Positions 1 to 8,403 of a DNA stretch of 64,000 nt are shown here, piece after piece; positions within the stretch are counted from its first letter, which is position 1, and every line of letters starts with the position of its first letter. Source of the DNA: FEN-1350 sp964643355 (lineage in GTDB: Bacteria; Planctomycetota; Phycisphaerae; Sedimentisphaerales; Anaerohalosphaeraceae); assembly GCA_964643355.1 (NCBI GenBank), contig CAZXPW010000003.1, forward strand, positions 1 through 64,000, given 5' to 3'. The notes beneath the pieces are model-generated. The model ran no database searches. It was not told where the DNA came from and worked only from the letters and a program-made list of their open reading frames with translations. Made by a program: the position numbers and the translations under genes.

Positions 1-123
1 AAATTGCCTATTTTAACATTTTTGGATTTTCAGAAAAATGCCTGTGAACGGATACGAGATCGGTACACAATCCGTTTTCAATCCCGTCGTCGGGGATCGA
101 CGAAAAGGGTGATATTCGGGCTT

Positions 124-1110
124 ATGAACTCCCTTCATGCGATGTATTTGCTGTTTGGCTTGAATTGGGGAATCGTGGTTCATCCCGGCGGCGATCCCAA
201 TCTTGCGGTCTGGACCGACAGACCCCCTCAAGCCGTTGTGGGGCGGTGGGGGGAGAACGCAAGCTGTGTCGTCGTTTCCAGTCGTTGCGTGATCACGACC
301 CGGCACCAGGGTACGGGGATGGGCGTTCCGGTTGTCATCGACGGACGGACCTATGGGATTCGGCGGTTGTGGCTTCACGATTTGGCGGATCTTTGCATCG
401 CCGAATTGGAGGGGGCGCGTTTCCAACACTCGGTTGGCGTCCTTGAAGGTTCCGGAGAAACCGGATCCTTGGTTGTGATAGCCGGATATGGGAACGGTCG
501 CGGGGCGCAACTCGAAACCTCGGGGATCGTGTACGGATATTCGTATGATCATCTGGCCAATACGACTTTGCGTTTTGGCACCAACCGAATCGACCGGATA
601 ATCAGTCGAACGGAGAACCAGGATACCCTTGTCGCCGATTTTGACCGCCTGTTTTTACCGGGGTCCACTTCCTACGAATGCATCCCCGCTCAGTATGATT
701 CCGGGGGAGGATGGTTTCTTTCCAAAGGTTCCGGCTGGAAACTGGCCGGCTTGTCCCAACGCGTGGAGGCCCATTATGAAGAGGGACATGAAAACGACCC
801 CCAATATCTGATTCCCTACGAGGCGTGGTTTGCCCGGAAGTCTGCTCCGCTTGTGCCGGATCCCGATCAGTTTGAGGCGGTTCGACTCCTCCCGTATCGG
901 GGATGGATTCAGTCGATATTGAACCAGGTACATCGGGCCGATTTGAATCAAGATGGCGTAGTTGACCTGCAGGATTTTGCATTGTTTGCTGCGTTCTGGG
1001 CTCATTGCGATTGTCCTCTTGTTTCCGATTGTATGGGGGCCGACAGGGAACCGGATGGCGATGTCGACTTGGATGATTTGGCGAGTCTGGTCCAGTACTG
1101 GACTCGGTAA
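124..1110 (+). CDS. Trypsin-like serine protease with C-terminal dockerin-like repeats
   Basis: A predicted exported peptidase. The classical chymotrypsin-fold landmarks are visible: His in TTRHQ (about residue 61), Asp in ADLCIAEL (about 89) and the nucleophile Ser in YDSGGGW (about 193), so the triad appears complete. Residues 271-328 hold two EF-hand-like segments beginning DLNQDGVVDL and DGDVDLDDL, the dockerin type I pattern common in secreted planctomycete proteins. The frame is open to the left edge of the window; I chose the ATG at 124 because the preceding 40 codons do not look like protein, but the start is uncertain and the N-terminus is a poor signal peptide. The family assignment is firm; the substrate is unknown. 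Confidence 0.72.
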   Translation: MNSLHAMYLLFGLNWGIVVHPGGDPNLAVWTDRPPQAVVGRWGENASCVVVSSRCVITTRHQGTGMGVPVVIDGRTYGIRRLWLHDLADLCIAELEGARFQHSVGVLEGSGETGSLVVIAGYGNGRGAQLETSGIVYGYSYDHLANTTLRFGTNRIDRIISRTENQDTLVADFDRLFLPGSTSYECIPAQYDSGGGWFLSKGSGWKLAGLSQRVEAHYEEGHENDPQYLIPYEAWFARKSAPLVPDPDQFEAVRLLPYRGWIQSILNQVHRADLNQDGVVDLQDFALFAAFWAHCDCPLVSDCMGADREPDGDVDLDDLASLVQYWTR

Positions 1111-1250
1111 GTCGGTATAAGGTTTCTTTGCAGGCCGTCTCATCTGTTCTGTAACCTCTTGTATATCAATGGTTTAAAGTGTTATTTTTCAGGTTATATG
1201 GCCCGCCTTTTGCTGCAATTGTAACCGATTCAGGGAGGAAAAATCTTTTC

Positions 1251-1277
1251 AAAAACAAGGAATATCCTTGTTTTTTT
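1251..1277 (+). terminator. AT-rich intrinsic terminator
   Basis: An 11-bp perfect stem (AAAAACAAGGA with TCCTTGTTTTT) with a 3-nt loop runs into further T residues. It lies 140 nt after the protease stop and just before the next promoter. Confidence 0.6.
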
Positions 1278-1279
1278 GA

Positions 1280-1307
1280 TTGTGAATGGGGCTGGTCGTT
1301 GTATAAT
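1280..1307 (+). promoter_or_regulatory. Candidate sigma70-type promoter of the PEP-CTERM gene
   Basis: TTGTGA, a 16-nt spacer and a perfect TATAAT. Transcription would begin near 1314, which excludes the longer reading-frame start at 1276 and supports the ATG at 1450. Confidence 0.55.
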
Positions 1308-1449
1308 AGGAATAATCAAAACAGCGTTTGATTTATTTCCATGCGTTTTGACAAGGATAATGGTGAGGATGGTGATGGAAGCGATATCGGATTGCGTCCA
1401 GCCCTCCTCAGGTAGTACATTTCAGTTTCCTTTTTTCGGAGGGTACGCT

Positions 1450-2133
1450 ATGAAGAATTTGAAAGTCGTGATGTTGTTTATTGCAATTCTGGGGGTATCA
1501 TCCATCGCCTCCGCGGCTCTGTTCACGGAGAATTTCGATTCCTATGCCACCGGAGAGATTGTCGGCCAGGGTGGATGGAAGGGTTGGGATAACAGCGCCG
1601 CAGCCGGAGCGCTGGTATCGAACGCCGTGGCCGTCAGCGGCGCCAATTCGGTCGAGATCATTGCCAGTTCCGACCTTGTGCATGAGTTTGCCTTTTCGGG
1701 CGGGACGCTGGAATTTACGGCCATGCAGTACATTCCCGGCAACGCCACCGGAAGCAGCTATTTCATCCTGCTCAACCAGTACAACGACGGCGGGCCGTAC
1801 GACTGGTCGGTCCAGTTGAATTGCGACATGAATGCGGGAACGATCATTTCCGATAATGGCGGCGGCGCCACCCTTGCCATGGTCAAGGATCAATGGGTCC
1901 AGTTGAAGTTCCTCATCGATCTGGCCAACAACTCCGTCTCGGAGTACTACAACGGCAATCTGCTTTCCACGCACGAGTGGGACGACAATGTTCATGGAAC
2001 GCTTCAGGCCATTGATCTGTTTGGAAACGGCGCTTCGTCGGTCTATTATGACAATATCAACATCGTTCCCGAACCGGCGACCCTGTCGTTGCTCGGGCTG
2101 GGTGCAGTGGCGCTGATTCGCAAGCGGAAATAA
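1450..2133 (+). CDS. Exported PEP-CTERM domain protein
   Basis: A 227-aa secreted or surface protein of unknown function. The N-terminus is a clear signal peptide (basic MKNLK, a hydrophobic core, then a cut near ASAA). The middle starts FTENFDSY and looks like a beta-rich, concanavalin/LamG-like fold. Residues 206-227 are a PEP-CTERM sorting signal: VPEP, a short hydrophobic stretch, then a basic end with LIRKRK. In known systems this tail is recognised by an exosortase, which is not present in this window. The ATG at 1450 follows a strong GGAGGG site 7 nt away and lies downstream of the promoter at 1280. A terminator at 2241 closes the unit, so it is probably monocistronic. Confidence 0.8.
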   Translation: MKNLKVVMLFIAILGVSSIASAALFTENFDSYATGEIVGQGGWKGWDNSAAAGALVSNAVAVSGANSVEIIASSDLVHEFAFSGGTLEFTAMQYIPGNATGSSYFILLNQYNDGGPYDWSVQLNCDMNAGTIISDNGGGATLAMVKDQWVQLKFLIDLANNSVSEYYNGNLLSTHEWDDNVHGTLQAIDLFGNGASSVYYDNINIVPEPATLSLLGLGAVALIRKRK

Positions 2134-2240
2134 GGCCGTCGAACCGTAAGAATGAGATGCGTATTGAAGGTCAATTGGTCGCTGGCCTGAATGTCCCACA
2201 AATGGGTTCGGCGATCAAGTAAAATGTAATGGTACTGTCA

Positions 2241-2275
2241 AGAGACCCCGTTACGAATGCGGGGTCTCTTTTTTT
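2241..2275 (+). terminator. Strong intrinsic terminator
   Basis: A 10-bp perfect stem AGAGACCCCG / CGGGGTCTCT with a 9-nt loop, followed by a run of six to seven T. It ends the PEP-CTERM transcript. Confidence 0.88.
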
Positions 2276-2347
2276 CATACGGTAGCCGGAGAGGCGGACT
2301 TCCATCAAAAGCCGGGGATCGGGGGTCGGGTATCCGGGGAATTTGTG

Positions 2348-2377
2348 TTGACAGGGGGTTGATGCGGAGGATAGAAT
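2348..2377 (+). promoter_or_regulatory. Candidate promoter of the MarR-esterase pair
   Basis: Consensus TTGACA, an 18-nt spacer and TAGAAT. It overlaps the in-frame ATG at 2362, so translation must start later; this decides the start of the regulator gene. Confidence 0.62.
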
Positions 2378-2421
2378 GGGTTTCCGATCGTATGTATGCG
2401 TACTATTTAGCGGAAGCCCGG

Positions 2422-2916
2422 ATGGAGACGCGACACGACATACCGATGGGGCTGCGGTCGGCGTATCTTTCGATGCACCGGCAGACGACGGCACATGTGG
2501 AGCCGTGCGGGATCACGGCGGACCAGTTTGTGCTGATGGTTCTGCTGTCGGAGGAGGATGGGATCACCCAACAGCAACTTGTTCGCAAGGCCGATTCGGA
2601 TCCGAACACGGTTCGAGCGATGCTGGTTTTATTGGAAAAGCAGGGGCTTGTGTCGCGCCGGCGGCATCCCACGGACGGCCGGGCATGGAGGGTGACGCTG
2701 ACTCGGAAAGGGCGTCAGGTTTTGAAACGATCCCTCGACCGGACGCAGGTGATTCGCGATCGAGTACTGGCCCTGTTTACCGGCCGGGAACTGAGGTTGC
2801 TGGCCCGATATTTATCTCGTATCACCGATTCCTTATCCCCGCCGAATTCCTTCCGAACCCAAATCCGGCTGAAGGCGACCGATCGTCGCCGGTCGGAAAA
2901 GAAAACCCCATGTTGA
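2422..2916 (+). CDS. MarR-family transcriptional regulator
   Basis: A 164-aa winged-helix regulator, the usual MarR length. A helical N-terminus is followed by the DNA-binding core, with QQQLVRKADSDPNTVRAML as the recognition-helix region and RRRHPTDGRAWRV as the wing carrying the conserved D-x-R motif. The start at 2422 has GGAAG 5 nt upstream; ATGs at 2362 and 2392 were rejected because the first lies inside the promoter and the second has no ribosome-binding site. The gene ends 13 nt before an exported esterase, so the two are likely co-transcribed, and the regulator may control that enzyme in response to a released aromatic acid (inference). The C-terminal 25 residues are basic and variable. 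Confidence 0.82.
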   Translation: METRHDIPMGLRSAYLSMHRQTTAHVEPCGITADQFVLMVLLSEEDGITQQQLVRKADSDPNTVRAMLVLLEKQGLVSRRRHPTDGRAWRVTLTRKGRQVLKRSLDRTQVIRDRVLALFTGRELRLLARYLSRITDSLSPPNSFRTQIRLKATDRRRSEKKTPC

Positions 2917-2929
2917 AAGGAGAAGAACG

Positions 2930-4123
2930 ATGAAACTGCTGAAAATGATTGTGCCGGTGACGGCCGTACTGATGATGACGGCCTTGGTTTGGGCGGCGGC
3001 GGATGCGGCTACTCCGGCCAAACCGGCGGCCGAGACGCCGCGAATGCGCGGTCCGCAGGGGCCGATGGTGAACTCGCCGGAAGTGGCGGCGGATCGACAG
3101 GTGACCTTCCGCATTCTTGCCGCCAAAGCCGAGACGGTGCGGCTGACCGGTAGCGATATGCCGGAGATTGGCCCTGGCAAAGAGATGACCAAAAACGAGC
3201 AGGGCGTCTGGGAAGTCAAGATCGGCCCGGTCGCGCCGGGCGCGTATCGGTACAATTTCAATGTCGATGGCGTGTCGGTGATCGATCCGCGGAATCCGGC
3301 GACCAGCGAATCGAACAACAATACCTGGAGCTTGGTTGTCGTGCCGGGGTCGGATGTGTTCGATGTCAAGCAGGTGCCGCACGGAGCGGTGGCGCAGGTG
3401 ACCTACTATTCACAGTCGCTCAAGCGGTTTCGCCGGATGCATATCTATACCCCTCCGGGATATGAAGTGGACGCTCAGAAATATCCGGTGTTTTACCTGC
3501 TGCACGGCGCTTCGGATAGCGACGCATCGTGGTCTACGGTGGGCCGGGCGGGATTCATTCTGGACAACCTGATCGCGGCGGGCAAGGCCAAGCCGATGAT
3601 CGTGGTGATGCCGGCGGGACACACGGGGCCGTTTTCCTTCGGTGGCGGTCGGCTGCCGGTCGATGAGTTCACGCAGGATTTCGAAGGGGATATCCGGCCG
3701 TATGTCGAAAAGCATTACCGCGTTCTGACCGACGCCAAAAACCGGGCCATCGCGGGACTATCGATGGGCGGGATGCAGACGCTCAACATCGCGTTTAACC
3801 ATCTGGCCGATTTTGCCTATATCGGCGTTTATAGCTCCGGTATTTTCGGAATGGGCGGCGGTATGGGCGGCAATCAGCCGCAGGGTCCGAGCTGGGAGGA
3901 ACAGCGCAAAGACACGCTCGACAATGCCGACCTCAAGAAGGGGGTCAAGCTGCTGTGGTTCGCCACCGGCAAGGACGATTTCCTGGTCAAGACCTCGCAG
4001 GCGTCGGTCGAGATGCTCAAGAATCACGGCTTCGATGTGATCTATAAGGAAACCGACGGCGCCCACACCTGGATCAACTGGCGGGAATATCTCAACGAGT
4101 TTGCCCCCAAGCTGTTCCAGTGA
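2930..4123 (+). CDS. Exported esterase with N-terminal E-set domain (feruloyl-esterase-like)
   Basis: A 397-aa alpha/beta-hydrolase predicted to act outside the inner membrane on ester-decorated polysaccharide. Residues 1-26 form a signal peptide. Residues about 45-140 are an immunoglobulin-like early-set domain (RQVTFRILAAKAETVRLTG, then APGAYRYNFNVDG) as in CE1-type esterases. The catalytic domain shows LLHGASD, nucleophile Ser278 in GLSMGG, an Asp at 349-350 (GKDDF) and His379 (GAHTW), so the triad looks intact. AGGAG lies 7 nt before the ATG. It follows the MarR gene by 13 nt. Feruloyl or acetyl-xylan specificity is a family-level guess and a PHB-depolymerase-like role cannot be excluded. 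Confidence 0.82.
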   Translation: MKLLKMIVPVTAVLMMTALVWAAADAATPAKPAAETPRMRGPQGPMVNSPEVAADRQVTFRILAAKAETVRLTGSDMPEIGPGKEMTKNEQGVWEVKIGPVAPGAYRYNFNVDGVSVIDPRNPATSESNNNTWSLVVVPGSDVFDVKQVPHGAVAQVTYYSQSLKRFRRMHIYTPPGYEVDAQKYPVFYLLHGASDSDASWSTVGRAGFILDNLIAAGKAKPMIVVMPAGHTGPFSFGGGRLPVDEFTQDFEGDIRPYVEKHYRVLTDAKNRAIAGLSMGGMQTLNIAFNHLADFAYIGVYSSGIFGMGGGMGGNQPQGPSWEEQRKDTLDNADLKKGVKLLWFATGKDDFLVKTSQASVEMLKNHGFDVIYKETDGAHTWINWREYLNEFAPKLFQ

Positions 4124-4212
4124 GGAAAGGTTGATCACGACATTCTTGATCGTGTACAAAATAGAATATAAATATCGATAAGACAAAAAATTCCGACTTT
4201 TGTCGGAACAAC

Positions 4213-4241
4213 AAAACCCCCGGTGTTCGGCCGGGGGTTTT
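4213..4241. terminator. Bidirectional terminator between convergent genes
   Basis: An 11-bp perfect stem AAAACCCCCGG / CCGGGGGTTTT with a 7-nt loop, carrying T residues on both strands. It separates the esterase (plus) from the fucosidase (minus). Confidence 0.85.
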
Positions 4242-4277
4242 CATTTGGAGATGAAAGCCCAATCGAGACGGGCGGGA

Positions 4278-5993
4278 TCACTTTTTGTTCAGGAGTTGGA
4301 ACTCCCAGATCGTCGGGCCATCGTCGGCCTCGAGGACATTGAGGCGGATCTGTTGGGCGGTGACGGAGGGAAAGTCAAATACGCCATTTTCGCCGATGTT
4401 TTTGCCCTCAAAAAAGGGAGTCCAGACCTCGCCCTCGCGTTTTTCAAGCCGGAAATGGCATATACGGTCGTAGGCCTCGCTGATGACGGCCCGGTTGAAG
4501 GCCGTTGCCTTGCCGAGATCAACCTGGAGCCAGGCCTGTTTAACGCCGGCATCGCAGGCCCAGCGGGTATCGGGATCGCCGTCAAAGGCCTTATCAGCGC
4601 CATGGGCAGGCATGTTTTGATACATATTGGAAGCGGAGGCGGGTTTACCGGTGGCCAGGGAAGACAAGAGAATAGTGACAGGTTCAATGGTTTCGGCGGA
4701 CTTGTCCAGTTCGAGCACGACGACGGTATCGAGCGGGTCGCGATTTTTGGGATCGACGGAGACCTCGATTCCTTCAGCGGTCTGAGTGAAGGGGACGACC
4801 TTGCCGCCGGCCAGCGTATGCGAGGCCGTGACCTTACACGGAAGATTAGGAAGCCGCAGGGTGTTGTTCGAAGCCGGAAGCAAGTGCAGGAAGACGCGAT
4901 TGCCACGATAGGTTGACGCACCCCATGATGCCGGCTTGTACGGCCCGCCGCGGGTGGAGTAGATGCTTTCGCCGTTGACTTTCAGCCATTGGCCCATCCC
5001 CTCCAGTACTTGGACCTGTCGCGGCTCGATCTGGCCATTGGGCATCGGGCCGACATTGAACAACAGGTTGCCATCGCCGCCGACACAGCGGACGAGGATC
5101 TCAATGCTTTCGCGTACGGATTTGATCTTGTCGTCAGGTTTCCAGGACCACTGCGTGCCAAGGGTCATACAGGTTTCCCACGGCCGCTGGTTGTCGAATT
5201 GTCCGATGGCCTGTTCGGGCGTGTAATAGTCGGCATTGGGGCTGAGGATTTCGCGGTCACTGTTACCGGAGCCGATGTCGAGGCGATTATTGATGATGAT
5301 CTTCGGCGCCAGCGATTTGACCAGGCCGTAAGTTGTCGGTTGATCGTAAAGGGGTTTGCCGTTATCCCAGTCGAACCAGAGCAGGTCAATGACCCCGTAG
5401 TTGGTGAGCAATTCGCGGAGATGTTGGTGCATCCGGGCCAGGTACTTGGCATTGTTCGGCGTGCGAAAATCCGGATCCCACCAATCCATCGGCGAGTAGT
5501 ACCAGCCGATGCGGAGGCCTTCTTTCTTCGCGGCCTGTGCCAGTTCGGCGCAGATGTCTCGGCCGAAGGGCGTCGAGGCCATGTCGTACTCGGATACCTC
5601 CGTGTGCCATAGACAAAAGCCGTCGCAATGCTTGGCCGTCAGGACCACATACTTCATCCCTGCGGATTTGGCGATGGCGACCCAACGATCGGCGTCAAAT
5701 TTTGTCGGGTTGAATTGTTTATAGAGGTTGTCATACACATCGACGGGGATCTCGCCCCGGTTGGGGCAGGCGGGGTTGGAGTTGGCTCGCGACCAACTGA
5801 TTTCCGTGCCCTTGAGGGCAACCGGGCCCCAGTGAATGAACATCCCAAAACGGGCCTGTCGCCACCACGCCATCCGCGCATCGCGATCCTGCGGGGATTC
5901 GGCGGCACAAACGACGACGGGAAAACAAAGCAACAGCGAAAGGTAAAACCACGCAATACCACTCCCGTACCGTTTACTTGTCCATCGAACCAT
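4278..5993 (-). CDS. GH29 alpha-L-fucosidase with C-terminal F5/8-type C domain
   Basis: A 571-aa exported glycosidase. A signal peptide (hydrophobic core FYLSLLLCF, cut near VCAAES) precedes the GH29 barrel, which begins FGMFIHWGP and contains LTAKHCDGFCLW and the nucleophile motif WFDW (Asp208). Residues about 438-571 form a discoidin-type carbohydrate-binding domain (SLATGKPASAS, then KAFDGDPDTRWAC). The ATG at 5993 has AGGAGG 7 nt upstream; the longer open frame overlaps the upstream gene and was rejected. It lies 35 nt after the 521-aa gene on the same strand, so it may be the last gene of that run, though a private promoter is possible. Fucose release from plant or algal polymers or host glycans is the family function. 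Confidence 0.9.
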   Translation of the reverse strand: MVRWTSKRYGSGIAWFYLSLLLCFPVVVCAAESPQDRDARMAWWRQARFGMFIHWGPVALKGTEISWSRANSNPACPNRGEIPVDVYDNLYKQFNPTKFDADRWVAIAKSAGMKYVVLTAKHCDGFCLWHTEVSEYDMASTPFGRDICAELAQAAKKEGLRIGWYYSPMDWWDPDFRTPNNAKYLARMHQHLRELLTNYGVIDLLWFDWDNGKPLYDQPTTYGLVKSLAPKIIINNRLDIGSGNSDREILSPNADYYTPEQAIGQFDNQRPWETCMTLGTQWSWKPDDKIKSVRESIEILVRCVGGDGNLLFNVGPMPNGQIEPRQVQVLEGMGQWLKVNGESIYSTRGGPYKPASWGASTYRGNRVFLHLLPASNNTLRLPNLPCKVTASHTLAGGKVVPFTQTAEGIEVSVDPKNRDPLDTVVVLELDKSAETIEPVTILLSSLATGKPASASNMYQNMPAHGADKAFDGDPDTRWACDAGVKQAWLQVDLGKATAFNRAVISEAYDRICHFRLEKREGEVWTPFFEGKNIGENGVFDFPSVTAQQIRLNVLEADDGPTIWEFQLLNKK

Positions 5994-6028
5994 TTTACGC
6001 CTCCTGAACAGTGATTTTGATTTCGGTA

Positions 6029-7594
6029 TCAACGACTCAGATACGACAGTTTGGGGGGAAGAGGGATATTGTTGCCGAAGCGATCTTCGCCATAGCCGCT
6101 TTCGGCGAGGATCCGGATATCTTCGAGGACGCGCTTGTCGCCGACGAAACGCACCTTGACATCGGTGAGGATGTCGATTTTTCCCTCGGCCTGGAGACGG
6201 GCGATCTCGGCGGCGACGCACTTGAGAAGGATATCATCCTCGGTGCCGACCTGTTCGGTAAACTCCAGGGGTTGAACATAGACGACGATGAGCCCTTCTT
6301 CCGCCAGAGTCAGGATCACGCGGCGAACGGCATCGGCGATCTGAAGGGGATCGACCTCCTCGGCGGCGAGTTTTCGGGCCTGGATCTGGGCGTTCAGATA
6401 TCGTCGTTTTTCCGCGTTGATTTTTTCGTTGAGTCGGAACAACTCCAGGGGGATGGCGGCATTGCAGGCCTGACTGCCGAGATGGACCTCGATGTCCGTG
6501 CCGTAGTGCAGAACGATCGAGGAGATGAGAGTCGAGGGCCGAACATGGAATCCGCGATAGACGGGGATGGGGACTTCGATCTGCCCGGGTTCGACATAGC
6601 GTTTGAGCATGGTCTGACAAAGACGACGAGCCGGCTCAATATACGCGATGGTAAAGCCCAGCGCATAGTCGATCAGGGCGGTCAGGAGGCGATAGGGATT
6701 GACGATCGCGGCCGGAGATTCGGGGCAGGGCTGGAAGGATCGGCGGACATGACGCTCGAAATAGTGGGCCATCAAAGTCCCGGCCTCCAGCAGGTGCATC
6801 GCGACGGTCACATGGCCGCGAAGAATTGCCAGATCGGCGTCAAGCATCTCGACATCGGTGTCGGAAACGAAGGTGTCGTAGAGAGACTGAAGGTTGTGAA
6901 ACCGCTGGGTGAGTTGCCGAAGGAGTTCCTCGTTGACGGAACTGGTAAAGGTCATGACCTGGTCCTGGGGTGGCTTGGCGGCACGGCTCAGGATTCGACT
7001 CTGATCGGCGAGATTCAGAAATTCGGTGGCCAGGAGGGTTACGGTTTCATAGACATTATCGATCTTTCGAGTTTCGATATCATGAGGCAGCCGACCGGGC
7101 GGAAGGACTTCGGTGTATAAACTGTCGCCGGCGGAGGAAGGCAATTCCATGTTCAACTGTTGGGCTTCTTCCAATAAGGCCGCCCCGGCCCGAATCAGTA
7201 CGCCGCTGATGAATCGCAGGGTGTCGGTCGTCGCGGCGGGAAAATCCTGAGCGATCGGCAGGAGATGGTAACTGGGCAGGGCGTGCCGGATGTGCAGTAG
7301 TTCGTAGCCCATGTCGGCGAATTGCTTGAGGGTGGCGATCAGGGTTCGGAACCTGCGCCACCTTCGGTTGTTTCGGGCGCCGTAGGAGTCCAGGAGCTCT
7401 TCGAGTTCGACGGCCTGCATGAACAACAGGCCGGTCATCGGACGGGGAAGGGTGTCGTCGGGGCGATGGGCCTTGGGCAGATCCCGGGCGGCGGCCAACA
7501 GAACCTGCGATCGGCGCGACATCAAGCGCATAAAGGTTTCGTCCGAAATGCTGACCGGCTGGGAAACGGAAACCGGTACCTGTTTGTTGTCCAT
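6029..7594 (-). CDS. 521-aa conserved-looking protein with an embedded HPr-like segment
   Basis: I do not recognise the whole protein. It has no signal peptide or membrane segment and is largely helical, with HEPN- or PTS-regulator-like helix pairs. At about residues 345-400 there is a segment resembling the phosphocarrier HPr: GFHVRPSTLI, with His350 in the place of the phosphorylated His of the H-x-R-P motif, followed by an amphipathic helix and YGTDIEVHLG, as in HPr. The regulatory Ser region of HPr is not kept (AAIPLELF). The C-terminal 120 residues follow no family I know. The gene lies 53 nt after scpB and 35 nt before the fucosidase. A role as a PTS-responsive regulator or cytoplasmic structural protein is inference only. 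Confidence 0.7.
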   Translation of the reverse strand: MDNKQVPVSVSQPVSISDETFMRLMSRRSQVLLAAARDLPKAHRPDDTLPRPMTGLLFMQAVELEELLDSYGARNNRRWRRFRTLIATLKQFADMGYELLHIRHALPSYHLLPIAQDFPAATTDTLRFISGVLIRAGAALLEEAQQLNMELPSSAGDSLYTEVLPPGRLPHDIETRKIDNVYETVTLLATEFLNLADQSRILSRAAKPPQDQVMTFTSSVNEELLRQLTQRFHNLQSLYDTFVSDTDVEMLDADLAILRGHVTVAMHLLEAGTLMAHYFERHVRRSFQPCPESPAAIVNPYRLLTALIDYALGFTIAYIEPARRLCQTMLKRYVEPGQIEVPIPVYRGFHVRPSTLISSIVLHYGTDIEVHLGSQACNAAIPLELFRLNEKINAEKRRYLNAQIQARKLAAEEVDPLQIADAVRRVILTLAEEGLIVVYVQPLEFTEQVGTEDDILLKCVAAEIARLQAEGKIDILTDVKVRFVGDKRVLEDIRILAESGYGEDRFGNNIPLPPKLSYLSR

Positions 7595-7647
7595 GCCAAT
7601 CCTCGTCCATTGCCGATTATCCTACGAATGCGAGAATCTCGTGCGGA

Positions 7648-8403
7648 TTACGGCTGCGGGTTTTTGAGTTCTTCGACCTTGGGGAGATCCTTAATCGAAT
7701 TGAGGCCGAAGACTTCGAGAAATTTGCGCGTGGTTCCGTACAACATCGGGCGGCCGATCACTTCGGCGCGGCCGACGATTTTCACCAATCCTTTGTACAT
7801 CAAACTCCGAAGGATCTCACCGCTGGCGACGCCGCGAATGGCCTCGATATCCGCGCGGATGATCGGCTGTTTGTAAGAAATGATCGCCAGGGTCTCCAGG
7901 GCGGCCGGGGAAAATTTATTGTCGGCCCGGTTGCGCAACAGTTTTTTCAGCCAGGGATTGTAGTGAGGCAAGGTCATCATCTGGTATCCGCCGGCGATTT
8001 GTTCGATGCGGAACGCCCGACCGGACTGTTCGTACTGGGAATTGAGGGCTTCGACGGATTCGCGAACGGGTTTGATGGCGCTGATTTCGGCGATTCCGGC
8101 GATCCGCTCGGCCGAGAGCGGTTCATCGCTGGCGAAAAGAATCGCCTCGACGACCGATTCCAGCGAAGTTTCCTTTTCGACAAAGGCCGGTCCGGGTTGG
8201 TTGTCTTTGGAACCGACCGAATCCGCAGGAACGGGCTGGCCGGCCGGAGTTTGATCCGGAACGGATTCGACCCATTCGGTTCCGGATATCGGGAGCGATT
8301 CCAGCGAGGCGTCGGTCGATGAGGGCGGAGCTTGTTGGGGCAAGCCGTTGTCGGAAGACGACGGCTGCTGGTCAATCACATCCTGATGGATTTCGTCGGT
8401 CAT
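7648..8403 (-). CDS. scpB: Segregation and condensation protein B
   Basis: ScpB is the dimeric winged-helix subunit of the SMC-ScpA-ScpB condensin that compacts and segregates the chromosome. The 251-aa protein has a Pro/Ser-rich, poorly conserved N-terminal extension of about 75 residues, then the typical core: VVEAILFASDEPLS, the FRIEQIAGGYQMMT wing and LAIISYKQPIIRADIEAIRGV, the most conserved ScpB block. The core is normal length; the N-terminal extension makes it longer than the usual 180-200 aa. Its ATG overlaps the stop of the Nif3-like gene by 4 nt (ATGA), implying translational coupling. scpA and smc are not in the window. Confidence 0.92.
   Translation of the reverse strand: MTDEIHQDVIDQQPSSSDNGLPQQAPPSSTDASLESLPISGTEWVESVPDQTPAGQPVPADSVGSKDNQPGPAFVEKETSLESVVEAILFASDEPLSAERIAGIAEISAIKPVRESVEALNSQYEQSGRAFRIEQIAGGYQMMTLPHYNPWLKKLLRNRADNKFSPAALETLAIISYKQPIIRADIEAIRGVASGEILRSLMYKGLVKIVGRAEVIGRPMLYGTTRKFLEVFGLNSIKDLPKVEELKNPQP

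Larger units (their letters stand above)
1111..1449. other. Intergenic region with terminator, promoter and dyad
   Basis: No gene is supported here. The stretch holds an AT-rich intrinsic terminator (1251-1277), a promoter match (1280-1307) and a perfect inverted repeat AATCAAA-N6-TTTGATT at 1314-1333 that lies at the predicted transcription start. A leader of about 135 nt then runs to the PEP-CTERM gene. Confidence 0.6.

Noticed and set aside
1276..1449. N-terminal extension of the PEP-CTERM protein
   Set aside because: The frame begins upstream of the predicted transcription start, and the ATG at 1450 has a strong ribosome-binding site and signal peptide.
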